Assembly (NCBI GenBank): GCA_013400115.1
Contig: VXBP01004020.1
Location: forward strand, 475,097-539,096
Source of the DNA: Rhinopomastus cyanomelas
Taxonomy: Eukaryota > Chordata > Aves > Bucerotiformes > Rhinopomastidae
Length of the DNA: 64,000 nt
Direction of reading: 5' to 3'
The notes beneath the pieces are model-generated. The model saw only the letters and a list, made by a program, of their open reading frames with translations, was not told the origin of the DNA and searched no databases. Positions 59,480 to 64,000 of this stretch are shown in pieces; position 1 is the stretch's first letter, and every line of letters begins with the position of its first letter. A program made the position numbers and the translations under genes.

Positions 59480-61520
59480 GAAGTGTAAGACACAGGAAGG
59501 CTGGACATACCTGAAGAAGGAAGTCTTAAGGGCACAGAAGCAGGCTGACTCCGTGAGATGAAAGATGAGTAGGTGGGGAAGGAGGCGAGCTTGGCTAAGT
59601 AGGGATCTTTGGCTGCACCTCAAGAACAAGAAAAGAGTTTATGACCTCTGGAAAAGGGGGCAGACCTCTCATGAAGACTTTAAGGATGTAGATAAACTGC
59701 AGAAAGAAAATCAGGAGGGCCAAAGAACAGCTACAGCTCAGCTTAGCTACAGCTGTTAAGGATAAGGAAAATAGCTATAAATACACCATTAACAAAGGGA
59801 GGACCAGGGAAAATCTCCATCCTATTCTGGATTCAGAGGGAGACCTAGTAAAGATGGTGTACAAAAGGATGAGGTGCCTCAGTCTTTAGCAGTGGAACTC
59901 AGTGTTACTTGGACAACAGGCCTTTTGAGCTGGGAGACAGAGAGGGAGAGAGCACAACATTATAGTCAGAAAGGAAGTGGTCAGTGACCTGCTACACCAC
60001 TTAGACATAAACAAGTCTATGGGCTCAGATGGGTTGCACCCCAGGGTGCTGAAAGTGTTGGCAGATGTGCTCACCAAGCCACTTTCCATTATTTACTCGA
60101 AGTCCTGGCTAGCTGGGGAGGTCCCAACGGACTAGAAGGGGGAAATATAACACTCATCTACAAGAAGGGCAGAAAGGAGGATCCAGGAAACTATAGACCT
60201 GTAAGCCTGGCATCGGTACCAGGCAAGGTCATGGAACACAACATCTCAAGTGCCATCCCACTTCACATACAGGACAACCAGGGGATCAGGCCAAGTCAGC
60301 ATGGGTTTATTAAAGGCAGATCTCGCCTGATGAACTTGATCTCCTTCTATGACAGGATGACCCAACTATTGGACGAGAGAAAGGCTGTGGATATTGTTTA
60401 CCTGGACTTTTGAAAAGCCTTTGACACCGCTTCCCATGGAATTCTCCTTGATAAGCTGGCTGCTCATGGCTTGGACAAGCACACAATCTGCTGGATAAAA
60501 CACTGGTTGAACGTATGTGCACAAATAGTGGTGGTTAATAGAGTTAAATCCAGTGCTGACAGCCTGTCAGAAGTCATGTGCCTCAGGGCTCGGTGTTGGG
60601 ACCATCTCCGTTTAACATCTTTACTGATGATCTCAATAAAGTCCAGAGTGTATCATTAGTAAGTTTGCAGATGACACCAAATTTCGTGGGAGTGTTCATC
60701 TGCCAGAGGGTAGGGAGGATCTTCAGAGAGACTTGTGTAGGTTGAAGCAGAGGGCCAATGTCAATGGCATGAGCTTCAATATGACCAAGTGCCAGGTCCA
60801 GCACTTGGGCCACAACCACCCCCTGCAATGCCACAGGCTTGGGGAGGTGTGGGTGGAGAGCCATCTGGCAGAGAGGGACAGGAAGATGAATATGAGCCAG
60901 CAGTGTGCCAAGGTGGCCAAGAAGGCCAATGCCACCCTGGCTTTTATTAGAAGCAGTGTGGATAGCAGGAGTAGGGAGGTTATTGTCCCCCAGTTTTCGG
61001 CACTGGTGAGGCCACACCTTGAGTATTATGTCCAGTTTTGGGCACCTCAATACAAGAGAGATGTGGAGGTGCTGGAGCAGGTGCAGAGGAGGACAACTAA
61101 GCTGGTGAAGGAACTGGAAAACAAACCTTTTGAGGAAAGACTGAAAGAGCTGGGGCTCTTTAGTTTGAAGATGTGGAGGCTGATAGGAGGCCTCATCACT
61201 CTCCACAACTACCTGAAGGGACATTGTGGAAAGGTTGATGCTGGTCTCTTCTCACGAGCGATTAGTGATAGAACAAGAGGGAATGAGCTCAAGTTACAAC
61301 AGGGTAGATTTGGGCCTGGTATTAGGAAAAATGTTTTCAAAAAGAGGGTGGTCAGGCACTGGAATGGGCTTCCCAGGGAGGTGGTGGGGTCACCATCCTT
61401 GGATGTGTTTAAAGATCATTTGAATGAGTTGTTTAGGGGTGAACTTGTAAGGCAGGGTAGGTAGTTGGACTTGATGATCCCAGAGATCTTTTCCAACCAG
61501 AGTGATTCTGTGATTCTATG
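59480..61520 (+). mobile_element. CR1 retrotransposon, 2.0 kb copy, longest in the window
   Basis: A plus-strand CR1 of a different subfamily from the 43 kb type. It starts near the endonuclease-RT linker (AGGAAGGCTGGACATACCTG, AAGAAGGAAGTCTTAA) and ends in AGTGATTCTGTGATTCTATG, two clean terminal repeats. It carries the linker, the whole RT and the ORF2 C-terminus. ORF1 and the endonuclease are absent by 5' truncation. It is the third consecutive plus-strand CR1 since 58.2 kb. Confidence 0.95.
59565..61464 (+). pseudogene. CR1 ORF2 remnant: linker, RT and C-terminus, with stop and frameshifts
   Basis: Blocks in order: linker (MSRWGRRRAWLSRDLWL, RVYDLWKRGQ, then the frame slips); RT N-terminal palm around 60180-60320 (GRKEDPGNYRPVSL-type, then QHGFIKGRS); VDIVYLDF, then a TGA at 60411-60413 replacing the usual serine codon, then KAFDTASHGILLDKL (motif A). 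Motif B, VPQGSVLGP-like, is in a different frame (codons from 60578). Motif C, FADDTKF (60664-60675), is in a third frame. From there the sense frame is open to the ORF2 C-terminus at 61464; the called frame 60733-61464 is 243 codons. It includes VAKKANATLAFIRSSVDS, LVRPHLEYYVQFWAPQY, LENKPFEERLKELGLFSL, RVVRHWNGLPREVVGSP and SLDVFKDHL. So there are at least one stop and two frameshifts inside the RT. Confidence 0.9.
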
Positions 61521-64000
61521 ACATGCCATCCCGTATGTCCTTCTATGCCAGGCTTTAGCATGTTGCTTCCAAGCGCTGCTCTGCTAGCAGAGCAAGATTA
61601 AATGCTGTACTGATATCCCCCACACGGCAGCATCTATGACTAGACCACCAAATCAGTCCGTGACATACCAGTGATGGAAAAGAGTCGTCAGGCTGTCTCC
61701 ATAGCGACACATCTCATGCTGAGATCCTTCTGGATGAGACACGGGCAAGAAGCAAAGTTACAAAAAGTGTCTTTCTTATGCCACAGATGCTGTTTGGATT
61801 TGCTTTGTGTGCTTTGTGTTGGTTTGTGGGGTTGTTTTCTGACATATATGCTGAAGTTATTTTTTTTCCTCCCTTGTGTACGGTTTCTCTCTCACAAAAT
61901 ATATCTATGGAAATAGGTGTCAGACTAGAGCCAAACCTGGAAATTTTTGAACCCTGGATTCAGGATAATGATAATGATATGCACGCATTTCTCTAGTGGG
62001 GTGACTTAATGAGAAACCCCCAGCTCCAAACATCCAGGCCATCTCTGTGTGGCCAGGGTGGAAACCCAGATCTGAATTTTCCACTCTGAACTCATCTTTA
62101 ATAATTAAGAAGCCTTTGCTGAATTAACAAACATGTCAGTGCAAGAATCTCGCATGCTTTTTACTTATTCTGTCTTGTCCATTTTAGCATAACTTCAAAA
62201 AGTAAAAAAAAAAATAATCCAGAGTAACTTATTGTAGTATTTGGGAGTTCTGAAAAATTGCCTGCCACTAGAGGTTATTCAAATTCTGTTCTTGATGTAT
62301 TAGCCTAGACAGTTTTAAAGCCATATCTACAGCAAGTAGTTAGCCATACTGCTGAACAGACATTTTTTTAAATGAACTACAAAGAATAGCCCATTGTGGT
62401 TAGCTTATGTTATTTACAGCGTTTCACAAGGTGTGAACATTAAAAATTTACAGAGCAATATTGATTTGCAGCTCCATCAAACCATTTCTACCCAAACTAC
62501 GGAACCAAACTGTTTGAGGAAAGGTCCCGTATTCCAGCAAATTATTTGTGCTGCTCCGAAGGCTGCTCTCTGCGAGGTGGGTGTAATTCATCTCCTGGCA
62601 GAAAGTTAAAGAGGAGGTTCAGAAAGTGAATAACAGCCAGGAAGCAGGAGGAAAGGAGTCTTGCTAGAGCGTGTGATTCGCGAGAGCTGGAGTAGGCTGG
62701 TGAGGGCTGATTCGGTCCTCACTGGTCCCAGTGGCAGCCGGGACGCGGGGTGGCACTGTTGTCAGCCGCTTGGGTGGCTCTGAAACCATCGCTTGCTCCC
62801 AGCTGTAGGAAAGACTTTACGTCGTTTCTGTCACTCCCTACATGAAAAACAAAGCTAACAAATCTGAATAGACCGGAAGAGCAAACGGTGCCAGGCAATG
62901 GCACGCAGCTTTGCAGTGACACTGCTCTTTGATGAGTCTGTCCCGAAGGGGGAAAAGAAAAAATAAAAACCTCTAAAAATCCAGAAAGCCACAGAAGTTC
63001 AACATTTCTTTAGAAAAGACCCACAAACAAAATACAAACACAAAACATGGTGTGTGTGGAAATAAAGATGCCCTCCTCAACCTCATTAATCGGAACTTTA
63101 TTGGGCGTAAAATATATGAAAGACACTGGAAATGTGATATATTTCCCACTAGGAGGAAATTGGGCTGTCCTCAAGTGTGTGGGAGAGCTGGGTCATATTT
63201 GTGTGTAAAAAGAGCCATCTCCATCAGGAAAGAGAGTTGAACCATCTGGTAAAGCTCTTTGACCAGCAATGTGTATGTCTTGAAAAATACATATAGAAAC
63301 GTTTTGTCCCCTCTGTACTGGACGGGTGGAATTAACCCATGTTTCAGTTTACATCCTTTTCAGCTTTTTTTTTTTTTTTAATGTTTTTGTTTAGACTGCT
63401 AGAACACAAACAGTTCTATAGTAAAACTTTCGTATTTGCACCACTGCGAGTCACGGCACGGTAGAAGTCACCTGAATGGATTTAACTCACTGCTCATATT
63501 AACTCACCAGCAAAGTAAGGGCCAGAGTTTGGGTTTATTAGTTTGAAAGTATGTGAAATGAGAAGAAATAAAGACAGGATCTGTCTAATACTTCTAAGAC
63601 AGCCTAATACTCCTGAAAGCAGCACATCAAAAGAAAACCTTGTAAGAGATAAACGTAACTTGGCTCGAGTTTGTGGTAACACAAAAGCCACGAGCAGGTG
63701 AAAAGAGATTTCTGAGTAATTTGCAGTAATATGAATGCATAGATCTCTCACTGGAAGGGCAAGCAGCAACTAGAACAGAACAAAGTGGCACGTAATCTGT
63801 GCAGCACCAGCTTGTGGGGGGTTGCTCTGCCATTGCTCTGTGGAGGACACATGACGGAGGGGTCAGGCACTGGGGTCTATAAGAAAGGCAACAGGTGGGA
63901 GACTAAGTTAGAGCTGCTTTACAGTAATCTGTTGCCAGTCTGTTAAGAGGCCTTTGTTTGGTGCCTAAATTACGCAGTGTGTTACTCAGCAGCTTGTGGC
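61521..64000. other. Unannotated non-coding sequence with local CpG enrichment
   Basis: No gene or named repeat recognised. About 62660-62900 has more CpG sites than its surroundings (TTCGCGAG, GACGCGGGG, CAGCCGC) and an ETS-type core GACCGGAAGAG. A T15 run lies at 63365-63379. Confidence 0.5.

Noticed and set aside
1..64000. CRISPR arrays, operons, phage or plasmid modules
   Set aside because: No regularly spaced direct repeats, no dense gene arrangement and no ribosome-binding-site pattern. The sequence is vertebrate in character.
1..64000. Endogenous retrovirus LTRs or retroviral genes
   Set aside because: I looked for paired long direct repeats and retroviral gag, pol or env motifs and saw none. 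All RT motifs here are of the CR1 non-LTR type.

Overview
The window looks like a non-coding stretch of a bird nuclear genome, either intergenic or inside a very large intron. The main evidence is about 18 CR1 non-LTR retrotransposon segments. Most carry the CR1 3' signature: a conserved block ending in GGTCCCTTCCAACC, followed by one or two short direct repeats of ATTCTRTG. There is no poly-A tail. The composition is AT-rich with few CpG sites, and I see no promoter-like CpG island, no convincing exon chain and no RNA gene. I found no bacterial, phage, CRISPR or operon features. The only coding sequence with recognisable homology is decayed CR1 ORF2 (reverse transcriptase, RT).

Layout. 1-16 kb is almost free of young repeats. 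It holds an inverted pair of old tRNA-derived SINE-like sequences (2262-2424), a shortened tRNA-Arg-like relic (about 5213-5262), several AT-rich stretches that look like conserved non-coding sequence (7845-8030, 8930-9830, 13115-13360), and an old MIR-like CORE-SINE (14160-14348). 16-28 kb has scattered short CR1 3' ends plus one 0.8 kb minus-strand copy (24197-24983). 30.5-36.5 kb holds three minus-strand CR1 blocks. One is a chimera of two CR1 fragments and contains a 134-bp duplication around the only N in the window. 38.9-44.4 kb has a short and a 1.1 kb plus-strand CR1, the latter with RT motifs and two nonsense codons. 44.4-57 kb is mostly unique sequence with one old CR1 piece, a 33-bp CR1 stub and some AT-rich conserved-looking sequence. 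57.2-61.5 kb has a GT/GGGTGT minisatellite, an old minus-strand CR1, and three plus-strand CR1s. The last of these is the longest in the window (about 2.0 kb, linker plus RT plus C-terminus). 61.5-64 kb is unique sequence.

By my own boundaries CR1 covers about 9 kb, or about 14% of the window. At least six copies (24.2, 30.5, 35.5, 43.3, 51.8 and 58.2 kb) share nearly the same 3' tail and appear to be one subfamily. The copies at 16.0, 19.9, 27.0, 33.3, 51.1, 57.4 and 59.0 kb are more diverged or of other subfamilies.

I found no new gene system. The observations most worth checking are the 134-bp duplication at the N, the clustering of CR1 breakpoints at one RT position, the in-frame CR1-CR1 fusion, the 33-bp CR1 stub, the inverted tRNA-SINE pair, and the candidate conserved elements, which could be regulatory DNA of a neighbouring developmental gene.
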